This document shows positions 18,999 through 28,125 of a stretch of DNA of 64,000 nucleotides, in pieces. The notes beneath the pieces are model-generated. The model worked only from the letters and a program-made list of their open reading frames with translations. It made no database searches and was not told the origin of the DNA. This stretch comes from Pseudomonas sp. RSB 5.4. GTDB lineage: Bacteria; Pseudomonadota; Gammaproteobacteria; Pseudomonadales; Pseudomonadaceae. A program made the translations under genes and the position numbers. The DNA is taken from the NCBI RefSeq assembly GCF_037126175.1, contig NZ_CP146986.1, forward strand, positions 930,001 through 994,000. The letters are read 5' to 3'. The stretch's first letter is position 1. The number at the start of each line of letters is the position of its first letter.

Positions 18999-20465
18999 TC
19001 AATGCGGCTGGTAAACCGTGAGCATCTGCCCAGGCTTGAGGGCCTTGCCGGCACCCGGGTTCCAGCGCTTGAGATGCTGCATCTCGACGTTGAAACGCTT
19101 GGCCACCACATACAAGGTGTCGCCACGCTTGACCTTGTATTGGGTCTGCTGCTGGCTGTCAGCCTTGCCTTTGGTCTTGCTGTTGGCCGCGATCACGGTA
19201 TTGACCCGGCCACTGTTGCGAGCCGGGGCGCGCTTGGTGGTGTCTTGCATCACCAGGGTCTGGCCGACCTTGAGGTTCTTGCCGGACAACTTGTTCCAGC
19301 GTTGCAGATCCTTGACTTCGACCTTGTTGGCCTTGGCAATGGAACCGAGGTTGTCACCGCGCTTGACCCGATAGGCGCGCTTGAGCTTCGCCACTTCACT
19401 TGGGTCGGCCCCGTCGAACACCGGTTTCAGCGAGCGCGGGCTGATCAGTTCTTCAGGTCGCATGGTCTGCAGGCTGGCGGTCAGCAGTTGCGCCTTGGAG
19501 GTCGGCACCAGCAGGTGCTGGGGACCATCGATGGTGGTGCGCTGCTTGAATGCCGGGTTGAGCTGGAACAGTTCGTCTTCGTCGATGTTGGCCACCGCGG
19601 CGACCTTGGACAGGTCCATGCGCTGGTTGATTTCGACGACCTGGAAATACGGTTCGTTGGCGATCGGGTTGAGATTCACCCCGTACGCTTCCGGGGCCAG
19701 TACCACTTGCGACAAGGCCAGCAGTTTGGGCACGTAGGCCTGGGTTTCTGCCGGCAGCGACGACAGGTTCCAGTAGTCGGTTGGCAGACCGAGCTTTTCG
19801 TTACGCTCGATGGCGCGGCTGACGGTGCCTTCACCGGCGTTATAGGCGGCCAGGGCCAGCAGCCAGTCACCGTTGAACATGTCATGCAGGCGGGTCAGGT
19901 AGTCCATCGCTGCCGTGGTCGAGGCAGTGATATCGCGACGGCCATCATAAAAGCGGGTCTGGCGCAGGTTGTAGTAGCGGCCGGTGGACGGAATGAATTG
20001 CCACAGGCCCGAAGCATCGGCCCGGGAGTAGGCCATCGGGTTGTAGGCGCTCTCGATCACTGGCAGCAGGGCCAGTTCCAGCGGCATGTTGCGCTCTTCG
20101 AGACGCTCGACGATGTAATGAATGTAGAGACTGCCGCGTTCGCCGGCGTTTTCCAGAAAGGACGGGTTACTGGCAAACCACAGGCGCTGCTGCTCGATGC
20201 GCGGGTTGACGCCCAGGCCGTCCTGCAGCTGGAAACCACCGCGCATGCGCTCCCAGATGTCCTGAGGCACCTGCGGACTTGGCTTTTCGCTCAGCCAGAT
20301 CGGCTTCTGCTTGGCTCGCGCAGCAATGTTCGGCGTATGGCTCGCCTCGGACTGCGGAGCATGGCTGGAGCAGCCCGCCAACGTGGCGGACACAGCGACC
20401 GCGATGGCTTGAGCCAGGCGGGTCAACGTGTCTGAATTGACGGACTTACGTATGGATGACGACAT
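18999..20465 (-). CDS. mltD: membrane-bound lytic murein transglycosylase D
   Basis: 488 aa. The lipoprotein signal ends in a lipobox LAGC with the lipidated Cys at residue 32. The SLT (goose-lysozyme-like) domain spans about residues 115-235; the catalytic Glu138 lies in PVIESAYNPMAYS, followed by ASGLWQFIPSTGR and ALAAYNAGEGTV. Two C-terminal LysM repeats (YRVKRGDNLGSIAKAN and YKVKRGDTLYVVAKRF) bind peptidoglycan. The enzyme cleaves glycan strands non-hydrolytically, making 1,6-anhydromuropeptides. The start is the ATG at 20465; a TTG eight codons upstream is possible but would lengthen the signal region needlessly. Confidence 0.93.
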   Translation of the reverse strand: MSSSIRKSVNSDTLTRLAQAIAVAVSATLAGCSSHAPQSEASHTPNIAARAKQKPIWLSEKPSPQVPQDIWERMRGGFQLQDGLGVNPRIEQQRLWFASNPSFLENAGERGSLYIHYIVERLEERNMPLELALLPVIESAYNPMAYSRADASGLWQFIPSTGRYYNLRQTRFYDGRRDITASTTAAMDYLTRLHDMFNGDWLLALAAYNAGEGTVSRAIERNEKLGLPTDYWNLSSLPAETQAYVPKLLALSQVVLAPEAYGVNLNPIANEPYFQVVEINQRMDLSKVAAVANIDEDELFQLNPAFKQRTTIDGPQHLLVPTSKAQLLTASLQTMRPEELISPRSLKPVFDGADPSEVAKLKRAYRVKRGDNLGSIAKANKVEVKDLQRWNKLSGKNLKVGQTLVMQDTTKRAPARNSGRVNTVIAANSKTKGKADSQQQTQYKVKRGDTLYVVAKRFNVEMQHLKRWNPGAGKALKPGQMLTVYQPH

Positions 20466-20564
20466 TGGCTGGAAGTAAGTTCCGGGCAAAAATGTCGGGC
20501 GATTCTAGAAAGCGCACCCCCTGCGGTCAACCATTCAGAATTTTTGTACCAAGTGGTGAGTCAC

Positions 20565-21332
20565 TTAGAACGTATCTTTCCACGCCCGCAGAGCCGCAAA
20601 AACCTCACTCGGCGCCCGGTTTTGAGCGCCTGCCCGTTCGTCCACTTTTTGTGTAACTAATGTTTCAGTGGTACGCAAAAACGGATTGGTGAGCTTTTCC
20701 AGGGCCAGGGTCGAGGGCAGGGTCATCACGCCTTTTTCCCGTTGTTGGGTGACTTTTTCCAGACGGGCGGCAATGTCCGGGTTACTCGGTTCGACGGCCG
20801 CGGCAAATTTCAGATTGCTCAGGGTGTATTCATGGGTGCAATACACCAGCGTATCCTCGGGCAAGCTGGCGAGGCGGCTGAGCGAGTGGTGCATCTGTTC
20901 TGGCGTACCTTCGAACAGGCGTCCGCAACCGGCGGCGAACAGGGTGTCGCCGCAAAACAGCAGGCCATGGTGGTAATAGGCGATGTGGCCGAGGGTGTGA
21001 CCGGGCACCGCATAGACATCGAAGTCCCAGCCGAGGACGCTGACCTTGTCGTTGTCCTTGAGCGCCACGTCGCGCCCCGGGATGTTTTCGCTGGCCGGGC
21101 CGTAGACTTTGGCGCCGCTCGCCGCTTTCAGGCGTTCGACGCCGCCGACGTGATCGTGATGGTGATGGGTGATCAGAATGTCGCTCAACACCCAGCCCGG
21201 GTGCGCGGCCAGCCAGGCCTGCACCGGTGCGGCATCGCCCGGGTCGACCACGGCGCAGCGCTGGGTGCGGTGATCCTGTAACAACCAGATGTAGTTGTCG
21301 GTGAACGCGGGCAGGGCACTGATCTGTATCAT
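20565..21332 (-). CDS. gloB: hydroxyacylglutathione hydrolase (glyoxalase II)
   Basis: 255 aa. This metallo-beta-lactamase-fold enzyme has its dinuclear metal site in [11 protein letters not shown] (residues 54-64), followed by [12 protein letters not shown] and a C-terminal [13 protein letters not shown], which carries residues for the substrate. It hydrolyses S-lactoylglutathione to lactate and glutathione in methylglyoxal detoxification. The start [16 protein letters not shown] is typical of the family. It is divergent from the methyltransferase gene by 66 bases, the conserved Pseudomonas arrangement. Confidence 0.95.
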   Translation of the reverse strand: MIQISALPAFTDNYIWLLQDHRTQRCAVVDPGDAAPVQAWLAAHPGWVLSDILITHHHHDHVGGVERLKAASGAKVYGPASENIPGRDVALKDNDKVSVLGWDFDVYAVPGHTLGHIAYYHHGLLFCGDTLFAAGCGRLFEGTPEQMHHSLSRLASLPEDTLVYCTHEYTLSNLKFAAAVEPSNPDIAARLEKVTQQREKGVMTLPSTLALEKLTNPFLRTTETLVTQKVDERAGAQNRAPSEVFAALRAWKDTF

Positions 21333-21398
21333 CGTCGGAATTCGCCAAGCGGAAAACATTGGCGCATCTTAGAGCTTCTAGCGGCGTTGGAGAATGAC

Positions 21399-22157
21399 AT
21401 GACCGATAAAGCGTTCGCTCAGGCCGATCCCGACTGGCTGGCGTTGATCGGCGCGGCCCGAGAATGGCTGGCCGGCCCGCTCGGGCAATTTCTGCTGGAT
21501 GAAGAACGGCGCATGCTCGAGGACGAGTTGGGGCGGTTCTTCGGCGGCTACCTGGTGCATTACGGGCCGTCGGCCCAGACTCCGCCGTCGGCGCCGCAGG
21601 TGCAGCGCAACGTGCGGCTCGGCGCGCCATTGCCGGGGGTCGAGATCGTCTGCGAGGAACAGGCCTGGCCATTGAGTGAGCACGCTGCCGACGTGGTGGT
21701 GTTGCAGCACGGTCTGGATTTCTGTCTGTCGCCCCACGGTTTGCTGCGCGAAGCGGCAAGCAGCGTGCGCCCCGGCGGGCATCTGCTGATCATCGGCATC
21801 AACCCCTGGAGCACCTGGGGCTTGCGCCATGTATTCGCCCACGATGCGTTGCGTCAGGCACGCTGCATCTCGCCATCGCGGGTGGCCGACTGGCTCAATC
21901 TGCTGGGCTTTGCGCTGGAGAAACGCCGCTTCGGGTGCTATCGTCCGCCGCTCGCGTCGCCCAAGTGGCAGGCCCGACTGGCCGGCTGGGAACGCAAGGC
22001 CGGCGACTGGCAACTGTCGGGCGGTGGCTTCTATTTATTGGTCGCGCGCAAGATCGTGGTTGGCCTGCGTCCGGTGCGTCAGGAGCGCCGCGAGCCGATG
22101 GGCAAGCTGATTCCGCTGCCGATGGCCAAGGTCAACCGCCGTCGTATCGAACCGTAA
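21399..22157 (+). CDS. class I SAM-dependent methyltransferase next to gloB/rnhA
   Basis: 252 aa. An N-terminal alpha-helical region (PDWLALIGAAREWLAGPLGQ) precedes a methyltransferase-11-like domain, with VVVLQHGLDFCLSPHGLLRE and HLLIIGINPWSTWGLRHVFA. The SAM-binding motif I is weak, around GVEIVCEEQ. GGAG lies six bases before the ATG at 21399. The gene is fixed between gloB and rnhA in Pseudomonas; its substrate is unknown. The C-terminus is basic (KLIPLPMAKVNRRRIEP). Confidence 0.8.
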   Translation: MTDKAFAQADPDWLALIGAAREWLAGPLGQFLLDEERRMLEDELGRFFGGYLVHYGPSAQTPPSAPQVQRNVRLGAPLPGVEIVCEEQAWPLSEHAADVVVLQHGLDFCLSPHGLLREAASSVRPGGHLLIIGINPWSTWGLRHVFAHDALRQARCISPSRVADWLNLLGFALEKRRFGCYRPPLASPKWQARLAGWERKAGDWQLSGGGFYLLVARKIVVGLRPVRQERREPMGKLIPLPMAKVNRRRIEP

Positions 22158-22173
22158 ACCTTCTTTTTATAGT

Positions 22174-22192
22174 GGCCGGACGTGCTCCGGCC
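22174..22192 (+). other. seven-pair hairpin ahead of rnhA
   Basis: GGCCGGA-cgtgc-TCCGGCC forms a perfect stem, 57 bases before rnhA. No T run follows, so it is not a standard terminator; it may mark the end of the methyltransferase transcript or shape the rnhA leader. Confidence 0.45.
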
Positions 22193-22248
22193 GCGGCCAT
22201 CGTCGATCCGCGATTGACGGGGCCAGGCATTTTTCTGGATAGAGTGGC

Positions 22249-22710
22249 ATGAGCGAAAGCGTCGATAGCGTAGAACTGTTCACCGACGGTGCCTGCAAGG
22301 GCAACCCCGGCCCGGGCGGCTGGGGCGCCTTGCTGGTGTGCAAGGGCGTCGAAAAGGAACTGTGGGGCGGCGAAGCCAACACCACCAACAACCGCATGGA
22401 ACTGCTCGGCGCCATCCGTGGCCTCGAAGCCTTGAAGCGGCCGTGCGAAGTGCTGCTGGTGACCGACTCGCAATACGTGATGAAGGGCATCAACGAGTGG
22501 ATGGCCAACTGGAAAAAACGCGGCTGGAAGACAGCGGCGAAAGAGCCGGTGAAAAACGCCGACCTGTGGAAAGAGCTGGATGAGCAGGTCAACCGGCACA
22601 AGGTCACCTGGAAGTGGGTGCGCGGGCACATTGGTCACCACGGTAACGAACGGGCTGACCAGTTGGCCAACCGTGGGGTGGATGAAGTTCGCGGGTACAA
22701 GCAGAGCTGA
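22249..22710 (+). CDS. rnhA: ribonuclease HI
   Basis: 153 aa, standard length. It degrades the RNA of RNA-DNA hybrids during replication and R-loop removal. The four catalytic carboxylates can be read: Asp13 in [17 protein letters not shown], Glu51 in NNRMELLGA, Asp73 in LVTDSQYV and Asp137 in [10 protein letters not shown], with the basic handle [10 protein letters not shown]. It is followed, after a REP pair, by dnaQ in the same direction, the gene order shared with other gammaproteobacteria (where the two are often divergent). Confidence 0.97.
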   Translation: MSESVDSVELFTDGACKGNPGPGGWGALLVCKGVEKELWGGEANTTNNRMELLGAIRGLEALKRPCEVLLVTDSQYVMKGINEWMANWKKRGWKTAAKEPVKNADLWKELDEQVNRHKVTWKWVRGHIGHHGNERADQLANRGVDEVRGYKQS

Positions 22711-22735
22711 TTCCCTCCGCTGCACCGAGTCGTGG

Positions 22736-22833
22736 CCTTCGCGAGCAAGCCCGCTCCCACACTGGATCTCCTGCTTACATCAACATTGTGACCACCGCAG
22801 ATCCTGTGTGGGAGCGGGCTTGCTCGCGAATGG
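22736..22833. repeat. REP pair in reversed arrangement
   Basis: CTTCGCGAGCAAGCCCGCTC comes first and GAGCGGGCTTGCTCGCGAA second, so the pair has the opposite layout to most REPINs in the window. It lies between rnhA and dnaQ. Confidence 0.85.
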
Positions 22834-22921
22834 GCGCGACACGGTCTGACTGAAACACCCCCACCGAGCGTGTTAATATCGCCGCTTTTGCACGATTGAC
22901 CCCGTTGAGAATTGAACACTG

Positions 22922-23680
22922 ATGGCCACCAGATCCGTTGTACTCGATACCGAAACCACCGGCATGCCGGTGACCGATGGTCACCGGATCATTGAAATCG
23001 GCTGTGTCGAACTGATCGGTCGGCGCCTGACGGGCCGGCACTTTCACGTCTACCTGCAACCGGATCGCGAGAGTGACGAGGGCGCGATCGGCGTCCACGG
23101 CATCACCAACGAATTCCTCGTCGGCAAGCCACGTTTCGCCGAAGTCGCCGACGAGTTCTTCGAGTTCATCAACGGCGCGCAGCTGATCATCCATAACGCG
23201 GCGTTCGACGTTGGCTTCATCAACAACGAATTCGCCTTGATGGGGCAGCACGATCGCGCTGACATCACCCAGCATTGCACCATCCTCGACACCCTGATGA
23301 TGGCCCGGGAACGTCACCCGGGGCAGCGCAACAGCCTTGACGCGTTGTGCAAGCGTTATGGCGTCGACAACTCCGGCCGTGAACTGCACGGCGCCTTGCT
23401 CGACTCGGAGATTCTCGCCGACGTCTACCTGACCATGACCGGTGGCCAGACCAGCCTGTCGCTGGCCGGCAACGCTTCCGACGGCAATGGCACGGGCGAG
23501 GGCGCGGACAACTCCGCCACCGAAATCCGTCGTCTGCCGGCGGATCGTCAGCCTGCGCGGATCATTCGGGCGACGGAAGAAGAACTGGCGGCGCATATGG
23601 CGCGACTCGAAATCATCGCCAAATCTGCGGGTGGCCCGGCGTTGTGGACGCAGATCGCCGAGGCTGATGCTCAGGCCTAA
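22922..23680 (+). CDS. dnaQ: DNA polymerase III epsilon subunit (3'-5' proofreading exonuclease)
   Basis: 252 aa. The DEDDh exonuclease motifs are intact: ExoI VLDTETTGM with Asp9 and Glu11, ExoII HNAAFDVGFINNEF, and ExoIII HGALLDSEILADVY. The region after about residue 180 is a variable linker and the C-terminal alpha-subunit binding segment (TEEELAAHMARLEIIAK). It proofreads in the replicative core. The ATG at 22922 is used; a promoter could overlap the REP pair just upstream. Confidence 0.96.
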   Translation: MATRSVVLDTETTGMPVTDGHRIIEIGCVELIGRRLTGRHFHVYLQPDRESDEGAIGVHGITNEFLVGKPRFAEVADEFFEFINGAQLIIHNAAFDVGFINNEFALMGQHDRADITQHCTILDTLMMARERHPGQRNSLDALCKRYGVDNSGRELHGALLDSEILADVYLTMTGGQTSLSLAGNASDGNGTGEGADNSATEIRRLPADRQPARIIRATEEELAAHMARLEIIAKSAGGPALWTQIAEADAQA

Positions 23681-23691
23681 AGATCAAAGAT

Positions 23692-23769
23692 CAAAAGATC
23701 GCAGCCTTCGGCAGCTCCTACAGGGGATCGCATTTCTTTGTAGGAGCTGCCGCAGGCTGCGATCTTTTG
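23692..23769. repeat. long imperfect hairpin repeat (second repeat family)
   Basis: CAAAAGATCGCAGCCTTCGG-CAGCTCCTACA is mirrored by TGTAGGAGCTG-CCGCAGGCTGCGATCTTTTG around about 16 bases. The same arms recur near 37962 and 42735. The element sits after dnaQ and may end its transcript. Confidence 0.85.
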
Positions 23770-23876
23770 CTTTTGGCTGAGTGAAGCCAACTGGCCACCC
23801 TCGCCACTTTCGCTGCAACCCTCTACCCTGAGTGCATTGGCAGACTTTGATCTGCCGCCTCGGGACACTGAGCCTC

Positions 23877-26132
23877 ATGTACAAAGATTTGAAGTTTCCG
23901 GTGTTGATCGTCCACCGCGACATCAAGGCCGACACGGTCGCCGGTGACCGTATCCGTGGCATCGCCCGGGAGTTGGAGCAGGAAGGTTTCAATATCGTTT
24001 CGGCCATCGACTACACCGAAGGGCGGTTGGTGGCGTCGACCCATCATGGTCTGGCGTGCATGCTGATCGCAGCCGAAGACGCCAGCACCCATTCCCATCT
24101 CTTACAAAACATGGCCGAACTGATCGGTCTGGCCCGGGTGCGGGCGCCGGATCTGCCGATCTTTGCTCTGGGCGAACAGGTGACTCTGGAAAACGCCCCG
24201 GCCGATGCCATGGCCGAGCTCAATCAGCTGCGCGGCATTCTTTATCTGTTCGAAGACACCGTGCCGTTTCTCGCCCGGCAAGTGGCGCGGGCGGCGCGCA
24301 AATATCTGGATGGTCTGCTGCCGCCGTTCTTCAAGGCACTGGTGCAGCACACCGCCGATTCCAACTATTCCTGGCACACCCCCGGTCATGGCGGCGGCGT
24401 GGCCTATCACAAGAGCCCGGTGGGGCAGGCGTTTCATCAGTTCTTTGGTGAAAACACCCTGCGTTCGGACTTGTCGGTATCGGTGCCGGAGCTCGGTTCG
24501 CTGCTCGATCACACCGGCCCGCTCGCTGAAGCGGAAGAGCGTGCGGCGCGCAACTTCGGTGCCGATCACACGTTTTTCGTGATCAATGGCACCTCGACCG
24601 CCAACAAGATCGTCTGGCATTCGATGGTCGGTCGCGATGATCTGGTGCTGGTGGATCGCAACTGCCACAAGTCAGTGCTGCACGCGATCATCATGACCGG
24701 CGCGATCCCGTTGTACCTGTGCCCGGAGCGCAATGAGCTGGGGATCATCGGCCCGATTCCGCTGAGCGAATTCAGCCGCGAATCGATCCAGGCCAAAATC
24801 GACGCCAGCCCGTTGACCAAGGGCCGTGCGCCGAAAGTCAAACTGGCGGTGGTGACCAACTCGACCTACGACGGCTTGTGCTACAACGCCGAGCTGATCA
24901 AACAGAGCCTGGGCAACAGCGTGGAAGTCCTGCATTTCGATGAGGCTTGGTACGCCTACGCGGCGTTTCACGAGTTCTTCGCCGGGCGTTATGGCATGGC
25001 CACCTCGCGCACAGAAGACAGCCCGCTGGTGTTCACCACCCATTCCACGCACAAACTGCTCGCCGCGTTCAGCCAGGCCTCGATGATTCATGTGCAGGAC
25101 GGCGGTGCGCGGCAACTGGACCGTGACCGTTTCAACGAAGCGTTCATGATGCACATCTCGACCTCGCCGCAGTACAGCATCATCGCTTCGCTGGATGTCG
25201 CTTCGGCGATGATGGAGGGCCCGGCCGGGCGCTCGCTGTTGCAGGAAACCTTCGATGAAGCCCTGAGTTTTCGCCGGGCGCTGGCCAATCTGCGCCAGCA
25301 CATCGCGGCGGATGACTGGTGGTTCTCGATCTGGCAGCCGCCGGGCGTCGAAGGTATCGACCGGGTGCAGACCGAAGACTGGCTATTACAGCCGGATGCC
25401 GACTGGCATGGCTTTGGTGAAGTCAGCGACGACTATGTGCTGCTCGACCCGATCAAAGTGACCCTGGTGATGCCCGGCCTGAACGCCGGCGGTGCGCTGA
25501 GCGAGAAGGGCATCCCGGCGGCGGTGGTCAGCAAGTTCCTTTGGGAGCGCGGGTTGGTGGTGGAGAAGACCGGGCTGTACTCGTTTCTGGTGCTGTTCTC
25601 GATGGGCATCACCAAGGGCAAATGGAGCACGCTGCTCACCGAGTTGCTGGAGTTCAAGCGCAGTTACGACGCCAACGTCAGTCTGGCCACTTGCCTGCCT
25701 TGCGTGGCGCAGCAAGACACCGCGCGCTATCGCGGCATGGGCCTGCGTGACCTGTGCGATCAACTGCACGCCTGTTACCGCAGCAACGCCACCGCCAAGC
25801 ATCTGAAACGCATGTACACGGTACTGCCGGAAATCGCCATGAAACCGGCCCACGCCTACGATCATCTGGTGCGCGGCGAAGTCGAGGCGGTGCCGATCGA
25901 TGAGCTGGAAGGGCGGATTGCGGCGGTGATGCTGGTGCCGTATCCACCGGGTATTCCGTTGATCATGCCGGGCGAACGCTTTACCGAGGCGACCCGCTCG
26001 ATCATCGACTACCTGAAGTTTGCCCGCACGTTCGATAGCAGCTTCCCCGGTTTTGTCGCTGATGTGCATGGACTGCAACATGAAGACGAGGGCAATGGGC
26101 GGCAGTACACCGTCGATTGCGTCAAGGAATGA
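23877..26132 (+). CDS. ldcA: Orn/Lys/Arg decarboxylase, probably lysine decarboxylase LdcA-like
   Basis: 751 aa, the length recalled for P. aeruginosa LdcA. An N-terminal receiver-like wing (LKFPVLIVHRDIKADTVAGD) is followed by a large PLP fold-I domain. The PLP lysine lies in FTTHSTHKLLAAFSQ; upstream landmarks are SWHTPGHGGGVAYHKSPVG, FFVINGTSTANKIVWHS and LHFDEAWYAYAAFH. It makes cadaverine from lysine, or agmatine from arginine in related members; sequence by eye cannot separate the two. The position next to dnaQ/rnhA matches the ldcA context in Pseudomonas. The start is the ATG at 23877. Confidence 0.85.
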   Translation: MYKDLKFPVLIVHRDIKADTVAGDRIRGIARELEQEGFNIVSAIDYTEGRLVASTHHGLACMLIAAEDASTHSHLLQNMAELIGLARVRAPDLPIFALGEQVTLENAPADAMAELNQLRGILYLFEDTVPFLARQVARAARKYLDGLLPPFFKALVQHTADSNYSWHTPGHGGGVAYHKSPVGQAFHQFFGENTLRSDLSVSVPELGSLLDHTGPLAEAEERAARNFGADHTFFVINGTSTANKIVWHSMVGRDDLVLVDRNCHKSVLHAIIMTGAIPLYLCPERNELGIIGPIPLSEFSRESIQAKIDASPLTKGRAPKVKLAVVTNSTYDGLCYNAELIKQSLGNSVEVLHFDEAWYAYAAFHEFFAGRYGMATSRTEDSPLVFTTHSTHKLLAAFSQASMIHVQDGGARQLDRDRFNEAFMMHISTSPQYSIIASLDVASAMMEGPAGRSLLQETFDEALSFRRALANLRQHIAADDWWFSIWQPPGVEGIDRVQTEDWLLQPDADWHGFGEVSDDYVLLDPIKVTLVMPGLNAGGALSEKGIPAAVVSKFLWERGLVVEKTGLYSFLVLFSMGITKGKWSTLLTELLEFKRSYDANVSLATCLPCVAQQDTARYRGMGLRDLCDQLHACYRSNATAKHLKRMYTVLPEIAMKPAHAYDHLVRGEVEAVPIDELEGRIAAVMLVPYPPGIPLIMPGERFTEATRSIIDYLKFARTFDSSFPGFVADVHGLQHEDEGNGRQYTVDCVKE

Positions 26133-26146
26133 GGACTTTTCCGAGT

Positions 26147-26761
26147 ATGCAACCGGTCATGAATCCGAAATACCCAGGGCTGTCGGTGCGTGTCGCCGAC
26201 GATGGTTTCGCGGCGTACATCTGGGGCAGCGACTTCAGTTTCGAAGTCGCCGCGTACGGCGCGGCAGTTATTGGCCAACCGGTCGAGCGCTGGGCGGTGA
26301 CGCCGATCGTGCCATACCGCAAGTGCTACGGCATCGATCCCGAAGAGTTCAGCAGCTATCGCGATGCCGCCGACAGCGCGATCTTCATGGCGTATCTGGA
26401 TGACGAGCCGGTCGGCCATCTGGTGATCAGCACCAACTGGAACGGCTTCGCCCATATCGATGAGCTGGCGGTACACGCCCCGGCCCGCCGGCATGGTGTG
26501 GCCAAGGCGCTGCTGGATGTCGCGCAGTTCTGGAGCCGCAAGAAAAAACTGCCGGGGATCATGCTCGAGACGCAGAACAACAACCTCGGCGCCTGTCGCT
26601 TGTATGAGCGTTGTGGCTACGAGATTGGCGGTATCGACCATTTGCGTTATCGCGGGATAGACCCGAACACTGCGGAAATCGCGCTGTTCTGGTATCGACT
26701 GTTCGATGACCCGTTGGAAAACCCGCTCAGCTCGCCAGCATCGCCTCGGCTTGTTCCGTGA
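26147..26761 (+). CDS. GNAT-family N-acetyltransferase
   Basis: 204 aa. The acetyl-CoA binding region reads IDELAVHAPARRHGVAKALLD (the R/Q-x-x-G-x-G/A loop, altered here to RRHGVA), followed by GIMLETQNNNLGACRLYERC, a typical GNAT beta5-alpha4. It starts 14 bases after the decarboxylase gene and is probably cotranscribed, so it could modify a polyamine or related amine; that is inference. An ATG at 26129 is also in frame but its AAGGA abuts the codon. The 3' end overlaps the convergent LysR gene by 35 bases. Confidence 0.8.
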   Translation: MQPVMNPKYPGLSVRVADDGFAAYIWGSDFSFEVAAYGAAVIGQPVERWAVTPIVPYRKCYGIDPEEFSSYRDAADSAIFMAYLDDEPVGHLVISTNWNGFAHIDELAVHAPARRHGVAKALLDVAQFWSRKKKLPGIMLETQNNNLGACRLYERCGYEIGGIDHLRYRGIDPNTAEIALFWYRLFDDPLENPLSSPASPRLVP

Positions 26762-27620
26762 CGATCGCCAGCAGCGTCTGAATCGCTGACGGCGTGGCGC
26801 TGTGTCGGTAGGTCAGGGCATACAGGCTGATCGGCACCGCCGGTGACAGCGGGCAGACATCCAGTCCGCCCGCCCGTGCGCCGAGGGCGGTGAACGGGTC
26901 GACAATGGCCAGGCCTTCGCCGGCCTCGACCATGCTGCGCATCATCTGATGGGTTTGCACTCGAGTCTGGATGCTCGGCGCCGGGCGCAGGGCCTGGAGT
27001 TTGTTCTCCAGCGCCGGGCTCAACGGGTCGTGGCCTTCGAGGCCGACCATCGCCTGACCGGCGAGATCCTGCAGGGAAATGTATTTCTGCTTCGGTTGCA
27101 GCCAGCCGTGGGGCGCGAGCAGTTGCAGCTTGCCGTGGGCCACCGGCTGCGCACGTATGTCGGGATGTTCCGGGTCGTGCAGGCTCAGGCCCAGATCGCT
27201 TTCACGCAGCAGCAGACTGCGGACGATGTCGCACGTGGGCGAACTGAGCAAACGGCAGGGGGCATCGGGCAAACGCCGGCGCAGCAGCGCGATGCTTTGC
27301 GGCAACAACTGTTGCGCCAGCGGCGGGGTGCCGATGATGCGCAGGGGTGGGGCGAGGTATTGCTTGAGGCTGCTGGCCAGCCGTTGCACCGGTTCCAGCG
27401 CTTGATAGACGTGAGCGATTTCCACCTGCAACGCCCGCGCTTCAGGCGTCGACTGCAGGCGGCCACGGACGCTGGCGAACAGCATGAACCCCAACTGACT
27501 CTCGGCTTCGCGCAATCGCTCTTCGACATCGGCCACCGGCAGTTGCAGCCATTCGGCGGCGGTGCCCAGGTGACCGGTCTGCAAGAGCGCCTGAATCACT
27601 TCGATATGACGTAAACGCAT
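26727..27620 (-). CDS. LysR-family transcriptional regulator
   Basis: 297 aa. A LysR winged helix (MRLRHIEVIQALLQTGHLGT, then WLQLPVADVEERLREAESQL) is followed by an effector domain (APPLRIIGTPPLAQQLLPQS onward). The recognition helix is slightly atypical, lacking the usual Gln-Pro-Ser-x-Ser. It runs toward the decarboxylase-GNAT operon and overlaps the GNAT end by 35 bases. It may regulate amine or amino acid use, but nothing in the sequence proves this. Confidence 0.85.
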   Translation of the reverse strand: MRLRHIEVIQALLQTGHLGTAAEWLQLPVADVEERLREAESQLGFMLFASVRGRLQSTPEARALQVEIAHVYQALEPVQRLASSLKQYLAPPLRIIGTPPLAQQLLPQSIALLRRRLPDAPCRLLSSPTCDIVRSLLLRESDLGLSLHDPEHPDIRAQPVAHGKLQLLAPHGWLQPKQKYISLQDLAGQAMVGLEGHDPLSPALENKLQALRPAPSIQTRVQTHQMMRSMVEAGEGLAIVDPFTALGARAGGLDVCPLSPAVPISLYALTYRHSATPSAIQTLLAIVTEQAEAMLAS

Positions 27621-27705
27621 GCGTGAAGTCCATGTTCAGCAGGTGGGGTCAGTGGCTGAATCCTACCCCAAGTCTGCGCATATGACTTCTGCTCATAACG
27701 CGCGG

Positions 27706-27942
27706 TTATTGAGCGGCGGTTGTCTCAGGTTCGCGGATCAGCGTGATGTCCGACTGAACCAGCAAAAACTCGCTGTCACTGAGCTTTTTGACGCGATCGC
27801 CAATGGCCAGTTTGTAGGTGGTGACTGGCTCCATGCCGGTGAGACCGTCTGCCGACGGGGTGGATTCCTGGAACTCATGCACGGAATAAACGCGGCCTTC
27901 CGCATCTCTTGCATGGAACTGACCGACGAGTACTGCTGCCAT
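27706..27942 (-). CDS. conserved small protein of unknown function
   Basis: 78 aa, acidic, no signal peptide or membrane segment. The pattern GQFHARDAEGRVYSVHEFQE and KLAIGDRVKKLSDSEFLLVQ suggests a compact beta-rich domain. GAGG lies upstream of the ATG at 27942 at a rather long distance. The coding bias looks real (third-position GC, no frame conflict). It stands alone between a LysR gene and an FMN reductase gene. Function unknown. Confidence 0.65.
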   Translation of the reverse strand: MAAVLVGQFHARDAEGRVYSVHEFQESTPSADGLTGMEPVTTYKLAIGDRVKKLSDSEFLLVQSDITLIREPETTAAQ

Positions 27943-28125
27943 CTGCTTAGAACCTCTGGAGATAAAACACTTGATTTGCGGCTTGGTAGACCGTCATCAA
28001 GCCCTGTAAGTTTTCCTACAGGAAAAAAATAATCAGCGCGGAGGAATTTCCTTCGCTCACTGGTGGAATCGGCTTCGGATCATCTATAACTACTGGCTCT
28101 TCCCTCCGACAGTCGAGAGTCTTCC

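Noticed and set aside
28010..28030. CCTGTAAGTTTTCCTACAGG followed by an A run as a terminator
   Set aside because: The A run follows the stem on the forward strand and no gene ends there in the needed direction; the stem is only six pairs.
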